A DNA stretch of 47,764 bases from Ophiobolus disseminans. Taxonomy: Eukaryota > Ascomycota > Dothideomycetes > Pleosporales > Phaeosphaeriaceae. How positions within the stretch are numbered: position 1 is the first letter of the stretch; every line of letters begins with the position of its first letter. Positions 32,875-42,339 of this stretch are shown in pieces. The stretch spans positions 27,868-75,631 of the forward strand of contig MU006239.1 of the NCBI GenBank assembly GCA_010093685.1. Reading direction: 5' to 3'. The translations under genes and the position numbers were made by a program. The notes under the pieces were generated by a model. It ran no database searches. It was not told the origin of the DNA and saw nothing but the letters and a program-made list of their open reading frames with translations.

Positions 32875-34738
32875 ACGTACCTCACGGGTTCGTGCATCAC
32901 ACGGGTTCGTGCATCACTTTTGCCAAGCCCCCACCAAAACCACCCCATTCTGGCGCAAAACAGCCTACTTTGGCCCTGTGTAGAGTAATATAACACGAGA
33001 TATCATTCAGAGTCTACTTCTGCTGCTTGCTTACACGTACGCGCGTTGTGCCCAGCCTGATAACACCGTCCACACCGTCTTTGAGATGGTTCACCTGCTT
33101 CAGCGCGCACCCGCGTCTTTAGCTTCTTCCCATCACTACGCGCCCCAAACTCCTTTAGAGCAGTTAGACGAGCCCCATCCTCAACTGTCAAGGTCCCTTC
33201 TGCCTGAACCCGCCTTCTTTTATGCGATTTACGCCGCGTAGCGGCCTCATTTGCTACCTTTAGCTCAGCTATCTCCCGTTGCGCCAACACTAGCTTATGC
33301 GCGATAATAGCTGCTCCCTTTGAGACCTTCTCAAAGGCCTCCACTATAGACGTTGGTGAGCTATCTATATGCCTCTGAATCCTTGCCTTCACGAGCGTCG
33401 ATTGCGACCCTAGTTCAAGGGTATTGCTTGGGGTTTGCGACTGCCAGGGCTCGTTGTTGATAGGCAGTAGTGGTGATGGAGTACGTAGCCGGACGTCAAG
33501 GGCTGTTATGACCCGTTCTGGGTCAAATGGGACCAATCCAGCGCCTCGAAACCCTCCTTGGATATTACTAGGAGTAATTGCTGCATTATAGGCGCGTATA
33601 AAGCATGGTAGGAACTCAAGTTTTGTGATGTGGGTGATCCGGTTGCGCATAAGATCTTCGGCTTGGCGCCCGTACGCCTTCTTCAGAGGGGCAAAACAAC
33701 CTACATCAAGAGGCTGCAGGAGGTGCAATGAGTGCGGAGGCATGCAGATAGTGATAATCTTGTTCTCCTTGCAGTATTGCTGGAATGCAAGCGAGTCATG
33801 GCTCTCATGGCCGTCGATTGCGAGCAGTTGGTAGCTGCCAACTACCCTCTTCTTTGTATGCTCATCAAAGTGCTTCAACCACTGCAGCCCAAGCTCATTT
33901 GTTGTCCAGCCCTTCTCAGAGACTGCAATAACCCAGTCCTGGGGCAGATTCTCCTCCTTGTACCAGGCAGAGAGGTGATAGTGGCCCTTGAAGATGATGA
34001 AGGGTGGAATGGCCCACCCTGTTGCGTTGATGCCCTGGATGACCGTCGTCCACTCCCTATTGCCTTGCTGTATTGCCTTTGGCCGTCCTCGCCTCTCTGA
34101 AGCTGTGACAACCGCCCAGTTGATATCTGGCCCATCATGAAGCCTGTCTCGTCGAAGTTGTACGTGTCTTCATCCTGGATACCGTACTTGGCTTTTATGT
34201 TGGCTACTAGGCGAAACCAGCCCTGGATAACCCCAGGATCCTCGCAGAGCGCTCTCTTGTAATCGTACTTGCAATTGAACTTCATTGTGAACTCAGGGCG
34301 ATGCATAACCCACGTACTGGGCCAGTTTAAGCCAACCTGGCCCAGATTGCGCTCTGCGCGCAAGGAATTGGCCATATCAGCTACAGCTGCGAGCCTAGGG
34401 GGAAATCCGCGCGATATGAGCTCAAGTATATACTCAACAACTACGCCCTCCTCAGTCTTTGTCAGATTCCTTGATTTAGGCCAGCGACCTGCTTGTGGAG
34501 TCTGTCCTGCGCATCGGCGGCTTAGTGTTGATTGATCGACGTTGTAGATAGCTGCAGCGCGTCGCTGAGAGAGTGTCGCGTCTTGTTTAAGAGCCTGAAG
34601 AGCAAGCTGTATCTGACGTTCTTTAGAAGGTTCTATCTGGTGTTGTTGTTGAGGCATCACGTAGGAAGGTAGAGTTTGGTGGGGGCTTGGCAAAAGTGAT
34701 GCACGAACCCGTGTGATGCACGAACCCGTGAGGTACGT
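32875..34738 (-). mobile_element. pogo-like (Fot1/DDE_1) transposon A, complete, TA target site
   Basis: Perfect 64-bp terminal inverted repeats (32875-32938 and 34675-34738) flanked by TA on both sides. Each TIR holds two exact tandem copies of a 17-bp unit, CACGGGTTCGTGCATCA, likely transposase-binding sites. Total length is 1864 bp. It is inserted upstream of the 32738 coiled-coil gene. Confidence 0.92.
33003..34657 (-). pseudogene. pogo-like transposase A with a one-base frameshift
   Basis: Start MPQQQHQIEPSKERQ at 34657. A helix-turn-helix (AAAIYNVDQSTLSRRCAG) and CENP-B-like second HTH (RGFPPRLAAVADMANSLR) precede the DDE_1 domain: TYNFDETGFMMG, LLAIDGHESHDS and LHLLQPLDVGCFAPL, all three Asp present. 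The C-terminus has a zinc knuckle, CGRCYQAGHNARTC (C-x2-C-x4-H-x4-C). The frame changes at the C run 34115-34117 (GGG on the coding strand): one extra G would join ISTG to AVVTASERRGRP and restore the family reading. That is the only visible defect. Confidence 0.87.
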
Positions 34739-34740
34739 TA

Positions 34741-35131
34741 TATATACTGGCTGCGAGCTATTCGTTGTGCGTGCACAACACAACCTTAGAAACTGATCCG
34801 TAAGTAATCAAGTTGAAGTTAAGAAGGGAGAGATCTTTGGACTCATTGTCAGGATTCTGTTCTTCTAGCGGCCACGATTCTAATCGTTTCTAAAGTAAAT
34901 GCCAGCTAGCGGCTTTTAATTTCAACATGGAAGCTTGAGTGTCATGCTTCGTAACATCATCGAAATTCTTGGGATTGAGCAAACCATGCCTAACCTTGAT
35001 AGTCTCGACATGAAAAAAGAGGGAAGTGGAATAGATCCACTGGTGTTCATAGGCTTCAGGCTCGGCGCGGGCTCTAGTACAGCCATCAGTAATAAATTTA
35101 TGTCTTCTAAAAGATTTAAAGCTGAATAGAG
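34741..35131. other. Spacer between transposon A and the peptide transporter
   Basis: AT-leaning, with one 64-codon ORF at 34935-35129 that I cannot assign. Confidence 0.45.
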
Positions 35132-36929
35132 TTAAGCTGTCTCAGCAAGTCCGTGGTGATTGCTGCCACTCTTGAACACAAGCCAAAAGATAGCTGTGGT
35201 GAAGCCCATGCCAGCAGTAAGTGCGGCGTAGTAGTATACGAGATATGGGTTATAGACAAGGGGAGTCAACGCCATAGCGCAGGCGGAGCCTGCAGCACCG
35301 ATAAGCAGGACGACTGCTTGCACAAGTACTTTCATGCTCTCGGGTGAAAGCTCATACGTGTACGAGAGCGCTGTAAAGAACGCAAAAATCTCTCCTGCCG
35401 AAATCAGGAAGTAAACTGGTGCTTGGAGCCATACACTAATGTAGTTGTACTTGCAGCCTTCAAACTGACTATAGCACGGAGGAGATTGGTAGATCACGTG
35501 CTGGATGATGGTTGCGTACAGCATCGACAACGTGATGAAGACAAAGCCTATGGTGATCTTGGTGACGGGCGACGGATACCAGTGTCGGCGGTGCAGGAAT
35601 GGGTACAGGCCGTGCTGAATTACCGGTCCAAGAACAATACATCCTACTGTATTTAGAGCTGGTAAGAGATCGTTTGGAGTGCCATCAGCTTTCATTTGGC
35701 TGGCCTGGGATATCAAGTTGTTCTGCATTTGGTCAAAGCAGATGTAGTACATGATAAACGCAACACTACGGAAAAATTTAGCAGCACCGCCAATTTGTAT
35801 TGAGAGACTTACAGCGTGCGACAAGCCTGTAGACATTGCGTTACCTCGGTTACGAGCTGACTGCTCCACGGCCTGGTTTTGTGATACCGAACTTCTTGAT
35901 GTGCTGGGTAAGTATGAGCCATACTGAAACCATTTCGGCAAGCACATGCAATAATTCTTACTGCGTCCAGGAGCGCATTTTTCTCTTGCTGGACCAACAC
36001 TGAAAGTATTAGTCGGGAGGTAGGCACAGCATGTCAACCTACTATAATAAGGTCGTCCAGCAATAATAAACACAACGGCAACTCTCATGAATCCTGTAGC
36101 AAGTCCATACGCAGCGGCAAAACCAACGTGAAGCTCGATGTATACGGAGATGAACCACGCTAGGGACCCGAGGTTGCCAACCCTGACAACTTTTAGCGGG
36201 AGAATGGCTTGAGGACAAGGACAGTAAATTATACCAGTAGTAAAGGTTATAGATGTAGTCTAGAGTTAGTCGATAGTCCGTGATGACCTGCTCTGTATTA
36301 TGACGAATTTGAACTGTAGGCGGTTTTTAGGGTTGTTGGTCGGCGATGAAAGGGACTATAGTGGCTCGAAACCCTCCTCCTCCAAGTCCAATCAAAACCA
36401 TAGAAACGGCAAGTCCGTGTATACCCCAACCTTTTTCGAGGAGCTTCGATGACGAGCTAACAGAGAGAATAATGCATCCGAGAGTGTAGAGCGCAGCGCT
36501 AATTAGGAGTGTTGTATATCGTCCAAGATAACTGTCTGAGATAACAGCCGCAAGCATTGGGGTTGTATAATAAAACACGTAGAAGGCGCAGTATATTCGC
36601 GTGGCAATTGCCTGGCCTAGTCCTAGAGCTCCTGGTGGATCGTCAAGGGTACTTTCTAGAGGGTGTTCCATATAGTTCTCTGTCGGACGTAGCAATCAGA
36701 ACCCATTTCATGAGATATTGCTAGTGATACTTGCGCTATGGTGCGGTGAGGCCCCAAAAGGCTGCCCGTTCCCAGAATGCTATCATCATCACAAGCCAAA
36801 TGCGGCGAGGGACGTGATCTCGCACGTGCCGCAATCGTGTTGTAGACTCACTAAGGCTAGATTAATAATTCTTCGAGAGACACAGTTTGGGTTTATCGCA
36901 TACCAGAGATGTCCTGCCGTGTCAGCCAT
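35132..36929 (-). pseudogene. PTR2-type oligopeptide/proton symporter (POT family), two in-frame stops
   Basis: Possible start at 36929 (MADTAGHL), intron 36903-36851, then RHVRDHVPRRIWLVMMIAFW and RAAFWGLTAP; TAG at 36738-36736 stands where Trp is expected. After an unresolved splice comes NYMEHPLESTLDDPPGALGL, AFYVFYYTTPMLAAVISDSY and VPFIADQQP, then TAA at 36329-36327. The frame continues KPPTVQIRHNTEQVITDY, LYYW/VGNLGSLAWFISVY across an intron, a cytosolic part, and membrane helices from FIMYYICFDQMQNNLISQ to AIFWLVFKSG. At least three further short introns fit with GT/AG ends. POT proteins import di- and tripeptides with protons across the plasma membrane. About 12 helices are represented, so it was nearly full length. 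Confidence 0.78.
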
Positions 36930-37305
36930 GTTGTGATTCAATGGTGAGCTGTACCACGTGTTTAAGTAGGGAGGGAAGATGTCCACAAGTGCATGGAGAA
37001 AGCAAACTGCTTGTACCTATCCTTGGACACAACGCAGCTCAGGACTAAACGTTCGCGACCTTTGCCTCCGTGTAAGGACGTCGTCAGCATAAAAATCGAC
37101 CTTACCTTTGGCGCAGGTATCCCTGCTTGTCATGGACCATGTGATTGTGTAGCAGCCCCACTCGAGAACTGGTCAGCGGTAGGAAACCGAAGATGTTGAG
37201 AAAAGTGTTGGACTTCCAGCAAAGCAGATTTCGCAGAGAAATGTATAAATGTCAAGGCTTTCTGTCATACATACCACGCATATCTCTTATCAGCATATCC
37301 TCATC
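36930..37305. other. Divergent promoter region, no motif assigned
   Basis: Lies between the minus-strand transporter and the plus-strand 37306 gene. The sequence atgtataaatgtc at about 37240 could be a TATA box for the latter. Confidence 0.4.
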
Positions 37306-37836
37306 ATGAAAGTCGCAGCTCTTATCATATTCGCCTTGACCGTCCTCGGTGCATCGCTCAGAAATCCGTCCCATCCATCGAAACGTCTACACCTTGTATG
37401 GGTCAACGATACTATCGTCTTACCCACACTATCTTCCCAAAAGATCACTGCCCAAACATTCATCGATGCGTACAATGCCTGGGACATTGAAGCCATCATG
37501 GGTTACCGGTCCCCAGAGTGTCAGCAGCAAGCCCTGCCATCCTCTATGGGCAAGCCAGCCAAGAACAACGCTGAGTATCGGAGATACCTTGAAAAGATCA
37601 TTCCTCTATTCTTGAACTTCACCGTGACAGTTCACGAGGAATTCCACGATGCTGAGGTGCGCACAAGCATTATCCATGCCTCAAGCAGGGCTATTACAAA
37701 AATAGGGACGTACTCAAACAAGTATGCATTGTTTTTGTCGTTCACAGAGGACGGCAAGAAGATTACAAAGATTGACGAGTTTGTGGACTCGGCATACTCT
37801 GCGCAGTTTTTCGGGAAGCTGAAGATCCCTGAATGA
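37306..37836 (+). CDS. Secreted SnoaL/NTF2-like protein (176 aa)
   Basis: The ATG at 37306 (MKVAALIIFALTVLGAS) gives a clean signal peptide of about 17 residues; the upstream ATG at 37249 would bury it. The mature part, AQTFIDAYNAWDIEAIMGYR, then EYRRYLEKIIPLFLNFTVTV and YALFLSFTEDGKKITKIDEF, fits the cone-shaped SnoaL-like fold of the NTF2 superfamily, common as small cyclases or ligand binders in fungal secondary metabolism. No catalytic His/Asp pair is certain. One N-glycosylation sequon lies in NFT. The frame is intact and single-exon, with no obvious biosynthetic neighbours in the window. Confidence 0.75.
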   Translation: MKVAALIIFALTVLGASLRNPSHPSKRLHLVWVNDTIVLPTLSSQKITAQTFIDAYNAWDIEAIMGYRSPECQQQALPSSMGKPAKNNAEYRRYLEKIIPLFLNFTVTVHEEFHDAEVRTSIIHASSRAITKIGTYSNKYALFLSFTEDGKKITKIDEFVDSAYSAQFFGKLKIPE

Positions 37837-39434
37837 GCGACCTCGGGATAAATAGCCATGCATGTACGAAGGGTGCAGCCAAGTAAATGTTATTCGACCG
37901 TTCAAATCTGCTTGAATGCTGGTGTTTTGTGAAGTCCATAACATGCTCGGTAGTTTAGTGATCGCGGTATAGTAGGTAGTTTGGTGACCGTGAGGACGTA
38001 ATTTACCCAGGTGTGGGCCGCGGTGGGCGCCCGCCGGCTACCGACCTTTTCACTATACTCCTTGGACACATTGCAGCAAATTCCGTCCCACCAAAGCGCG
38101 CGTTCTCCGCTTTGAATTTGTACAAAACTCTCGCCGTCAGCTCCATGGACACCCGCTCCCTCCGCCGTTGAAATGTGCGGTTGCTTGCCTCAAAAGATGA
38201 GAGTGGACCGCACACGTGGAGATGAGGCTATGTTATGGTGGAATACAACTCTACGGCAGCGGTTGAGCGACCAAGGAGGCCGACGCTGAGGCGCGAGAGC
38301 CTCGTCACACAACCTGTGTGCAAATCCAGCGCTTGTGGCATCATATGTGATGCCGCGAAGCCAACCCGCTCGCACTGGACAAACGAGCGTCGCGCTTCCT
38401 ACTCGATCATGCCGCAGCAGCTGTTAAAACTACCACAGTCATCACAACAAAGCTAGCATCAAGCCTAGTCTTGGCCTGGAGCAGTATGTACATCTTCGCT
38501 GTCGGGTTACCGTAAGCCGTCTCGAAGACGCTGTCATCGTTGAGTTACCATAAGTCGCCTCGCCCCAGATACTCAAGCGTCAACTCCTCGCCCGCTAGGA
38601 TGAACCGAAGGCGATGTCATAGAGCTTGCAGTCATGCTTGTTGTAGCTGACAGTCGGCTCCGTGGCTTTGTTGTGCACCTGCTCTTCGTCGACGCCCGCT
38701 AGCTAGAGTCCCGGCTGAGCTATATCTTCCAACTCGAGGGCAACTGGTCGAAGACCTCGTAGCCTGTAGAACGTCTGCATCGTCGTTGGGATAGTCGACG
38801 AGAAGTGGAACGTGGCGTCGCGCCGACGGGAGGGCTGTGAGGAGCTGATCTGTGAAGGGGGAAGGGTGTATGGACTGCAAGATTGTTAGCGGCGGCAAAG
38901 GGTTGTGAAGGAGCGCACTACTGGTCTTAGTGAGGCCTCGCAAGCCCCTTTGCGTGTGTCGTCTAAATTGCTGCTACTAACTTAATGCCAAAAGTGTCGG
39001 GGAGGCAGATTGTGGCCCTAATTGATATAAGTTAGTCACTGTGGCTATATAGACGTGACTATCGTGAAGTCGTTGAGGAGCATGATGCGACGAGCGGGTG
39101 GAAGCATTCAGGCGGAGCGACGTGGGTGGGGAGACCGCCGCCCAAGCTTCGAGGTTCTTCAGGGTCCGCCGCACATGCGGAGCTCTCTCGCCGCCCATTG
39201 GCCGTTGCTGCCAACATGGCAACATGTAATTAGCTCTTGCCAGCACTCTTCGCGCACTCACCCACCTTCAACACCCATCTTAACCTTCCTCAGCTGGACT
39301 GATTGTGTCCGCGACAGCCTCCCTTCTTCCACCTTCTCAGCCTTCTCAGCCGCTGTCTCAGCTCTGGCTTCGACCGACTACCCGAACTTCTGTATCCGAC
39401 TACCGCCTCCAGCCCATCGACATTACAGTTGTAC
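37837..39434. other. Intergenic, no supported gene
   Basis: ORFs at 38003-38456 and 38632-38943 overlap on opposite strands and lack domain character. Local GC is fairly high in 38.0-38.4 kb. Confidence 0.4.
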
Positions 39435-40037
39435 ATGTCCGCACCTGGCTGGAATCCGAGCCGTCCGTTTCCCACAGCCCCAGAGCAACGAAAATGTCGA
39501 CGCGACAGCGACTCTGAGTCAGACTATCCGCAGTACACGCGCCGTGAAAGCTCTAAGCGGAGAGGAGGCGATGATACGGGTAGCGCGCATGTCGCACGCG
39601 GCAGCGTCACTTCCGGCAGCGAGTACCCTCCAATACCAGTTCCTGCCGACTCCTCGCATTGCGACGAAAAGGTGAGGTATCTTGACATTGTCATTCCACC
39701 ACTAGACGTACGAGAGCTACAATCTCAGAGCAAGACCGACTTTCGATTCTGCTACTCTCCCCTCCACTGCAATATGCCACTATTGGTTACACGATCGACT
39801 GCGGCATCGAGGTCAAGCCGCCCAATAGTGTGGCGGTGGAAGTACATCGGCTGTTTGGTGTTCATAGAAACTGAGGTAAGCAGGACAGTGTTCGCAAGCA
39901 CGCATGGTGTGTGCGAAGAGCCTTGTTCTGCGAATCACGGGCAAAGGAAAGAGGTCGAGAGTTCCGTGCAGCTGACTAGCACACTTCTTGCCATGCGTTG
40001 CCTTCCTCGTCTTTGCCCCACATCGTCTTGTTGGTGA
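39435..40037 (+). CDS. Possible first exon(s) of an unknown gene
   Basis: From MSAPGWNPSRPFPTAPEQ the frame is polar and charged (RRDSDSESDYPQYTRRESSK), typical of a disordered N-terminus, to about 39672. A GTGAGG at 39673 and CAG at 39729 would remove 57 nt without changing frame, so both spliced and unspliced forms are open. After about 39780 the frame loses protein character. Low confidence; it may be only a relic. Confidence 0.28.
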   Translation: MSAPGWNPSRPFPTAPEQRKCRRDSDSESDYPQYTRRESSKRRGGDDTGSAHVARGSVTSGSEYPPIPVPADSSHCDEKVRYLDIVIPPLDVRELQSQSKTDFRFCYSPLHCNMPLLVTRSTAASRSSRPIVWRWKYIGCLVFIETEVSRTVFASTHGVCEEPCSANHGQRKEVESSVQLTSTLLAMRCLPRLCPTSSCW

Positions 40038-40628
40038 CGAGAGATCTTGTTGAGGCATCCTCTATTGCCTTACTCGCGCACTTCTTGCTACGCACTGCCT
40101 TGTGGGATTGTGCCAAGGTTCTAGTGTCGTCCTCGCAGATCTCGCCTGTACCGTTCTTGCTAGGTGTCGCTTTCTTCATAGCGGTCGTGGCATTGCTGGT
40201 TGATGGGAAGCAGCGTGCACGGCTTCCTGCCAGGTTGAGCGATTTTGGTCGAGAAATCGCCCGAGTGGGAAGGCACTAGTCTCGTGCTTGCGCGCCTTCG
40301 GCCATGCTTGCTACTGGCTCGATGAAGTTGGCTGACTATCGAAGATTGAGAGGGGGCGGGCTTGCCGGCTGCAATCGTTCCTCCGACGCCTGCAAAAGCT
40401 GAAAGCCCGGCAGTAGGGACAGCTTTCCCCCAAATATTCCAGACTCGAGATAGTGTGCAGCCCGTACCTTGCCTGACCACTAAACTTCGCCGTCATAACC
40501 GCCAACGGACTGGACGCAAGAACCCGGAGTTGGTGTCAACGTGTCTGAGTTGCCGCCGTTCTGCTTCTCTAGCTCATGCGCAGCACCCCAAGGCAGCGTG
40601 TCTAGAAAGTCATCATCGTGGTTCACGC

Positions 40629-41333
40629 TCATGCCCTGTGCTGCGCGAATGGAGTCGAAGGTTGGACGAGGGCTCCGGATCTTTCTACGGCATCCGTTGT
40701 CATCGTCAAGTCTAAGTGCCTGCAAATGGAATTCTCGTCTTGAGAGAGCGCCCGCACCAGACCCGTCATCTGTAGGCGGCGTGATATGTTCTCCAACCCA
40801 CGCTTGACATCTGCTTGCACTCCATCCATCTGCCGGCGACTCGCGAAGCAGTCCTCTGAGAAGTTTTTGAACATCCTCACTCCGCTGTTGCAACAAAGGG
40901 CATGATCAAGCCGTGGATTCAAAAAGCCCAGTTCGTTCGATTTTCTAAATAGCACGAGGCCAACCGACCACATGTCCACCTCTTTGTTGTACTGTGACGT
41001 CTGGGACCAGCACTCCGGTGCCATATACTCGGGCGTGCCAGCAAAAGTTTTCAACTCTTCGGCCTCTTTCATAGTTCCCACGTCGGCGAACTTGGCGACT
41101 CCCTTCTTATTAACCCACTTGACGAGAATGTTACTAGGCTTTATGTCGCGGTTTTTCACTATGTATAAAGCCAATCCATCAAATATATGCGGCAGAATGG
41201 TGAGTCACGCAGGATCTCTGATGTAGGACCGCAAATCCTCTAGGTTATTCTCGATGTACTCCACGAGTAACCATGGGGAAAGGTGTCGGTCCTTTTCGAT
41301 GAGCAGCAGCTCTGCGGCGTCAACTATGTGCGG
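40629..41333 (-). pseudogene. Serine/threonine protein kinase relic
   Basis: A frame open from about 41333 contains LLLIEKDRHLSPWLLVEYIE (end of N-lobe and hinge), a TGA at 41207-41205, then NRDIKPSNILVKW (catalytic loop, with Asp and Asn), KFADVGTMKEAEE (the DFG site reads DVG), TFAGTPEYMAPECW (APE motif) and VDMWSVGLVLF (helix F). The glycine-rich loop and the catalytic Lys region are missing, and the HRD His reads Asn. With a stop, a changed DFG and a missing N-lobe it is a dead fragment. An intron starting at the GTGA next to the stop is a less likely reading. Confidence 0.75.
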
Positions 41334-41874
41334 CTAAGGTAGCAGGATCTCTGAAGGAGCGGTTCGGATAGCGCTAAGCCTTTGTGACTGTCACCAGCTT
41401 GGGCCGACATGCAGCCACGTTCGGCCGCGCAATAGATTGGTTGTGAAGCGTGTCCCATGCTCCCTTGGCTTCATTTTCCAAGGGGTTGACTGAAGGCACC
41501 CCCCAACCCGCTGTGGTCTTTCCATTTCGAGCTATCCTTGTACTTGTTGGGGCTGAGACGTGAGAGAGCTGGCGCTTGGACGTCTGACATTCCATACATA
41601 TATCATGCACGTTTCTCGCAAGGCTGAGACATCCTTCACGTCCTTTCTTACCGCCCTTGATGTCCTTCACCGGTCACCTTCCACGAAACAATATGACTCA
41701 TGCTTATGAGCCTCCTGCACCTGTCTCCAAGGCGAAGGTACGTGAGCTAACGTCCGTCCCTGTGGGTCGAACATCCCCCCGCAACGAACCAAGAACATTA
41801 TTCAACCATGTCATGTCCACGTTGCACAGCTGTAAATAGTCGAGTTGATAAGTTAATTCTCTTTGCATCTATCT
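41334..41874. other. Spacer with an unassigned 98-codon minus-strand ORF
   Basis: The ORF 41374-41670 (MKDIKGGKKGREGCLS) lies just upstream of the kinase relic and could be remains of its 5' part, but I see no kinase motif in it. Confidence 0.35.
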
Positions 41875-42055
41875 TGTCGGATGTGACAGACAGTGCAGAA
41901 AAGAGGGAGAAGGTTGTTGTATTGAGAGAGCTATAGAGAGCGATTATATACACAACCAGATGAGTAAGCATGTGACTAATAGCGTCACGTGAGATGCAGT
42001 TCACATGTACTGTGTGAACTAAGGTGCCGTGCTGACATATCTCTACCTATTACAA
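41875..42055 (-). repeat. Solo or truncated copia LTR, same family as 2940-3116
   Basis: It runs 181 bp from TGTAATAGG (minus-strand start at 42055) to the end at 41875 (tgtcggatgt on plus), aligning over its full length with the LTR at 2940-3116. No tRNA-Met primer site follows it, no purine tract precedes it, and the 5-bp flanks (tatct and aggtc) do not match. Confidence 0.8.
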
Positions 42056-42339
42056 GGTCTATACAGCAAAATTACGGCGTTGTAGGCCGTGTTCTTGTCA
42101 GATTCACAATAGTCTTTGATGTGGATAATGGAATCGTGGAAATTGATGATGTTCGTGATTGTTTTCTCTCTCTCGTCTTGCCCTGGCTTTGCGCTGTTCC
42201 TGCTAAGCTCAACACACGCTAGTACCCCTGTGGGCTAACCAGAACGTTCCAGGTCTCGCCTGGGACCCTCTGATTGGCTAGGTCTTCTGGGGTTCTGCTA
42301 TCTGACAGTTCTTTGGCTTCTTGTCTCTAGCTTGGAAGC

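Noticed and set aside
40480..40896. 138-codon minus-strand ORF
   Set aside because: It overlaps the kinase relic in another frame and has no domain.
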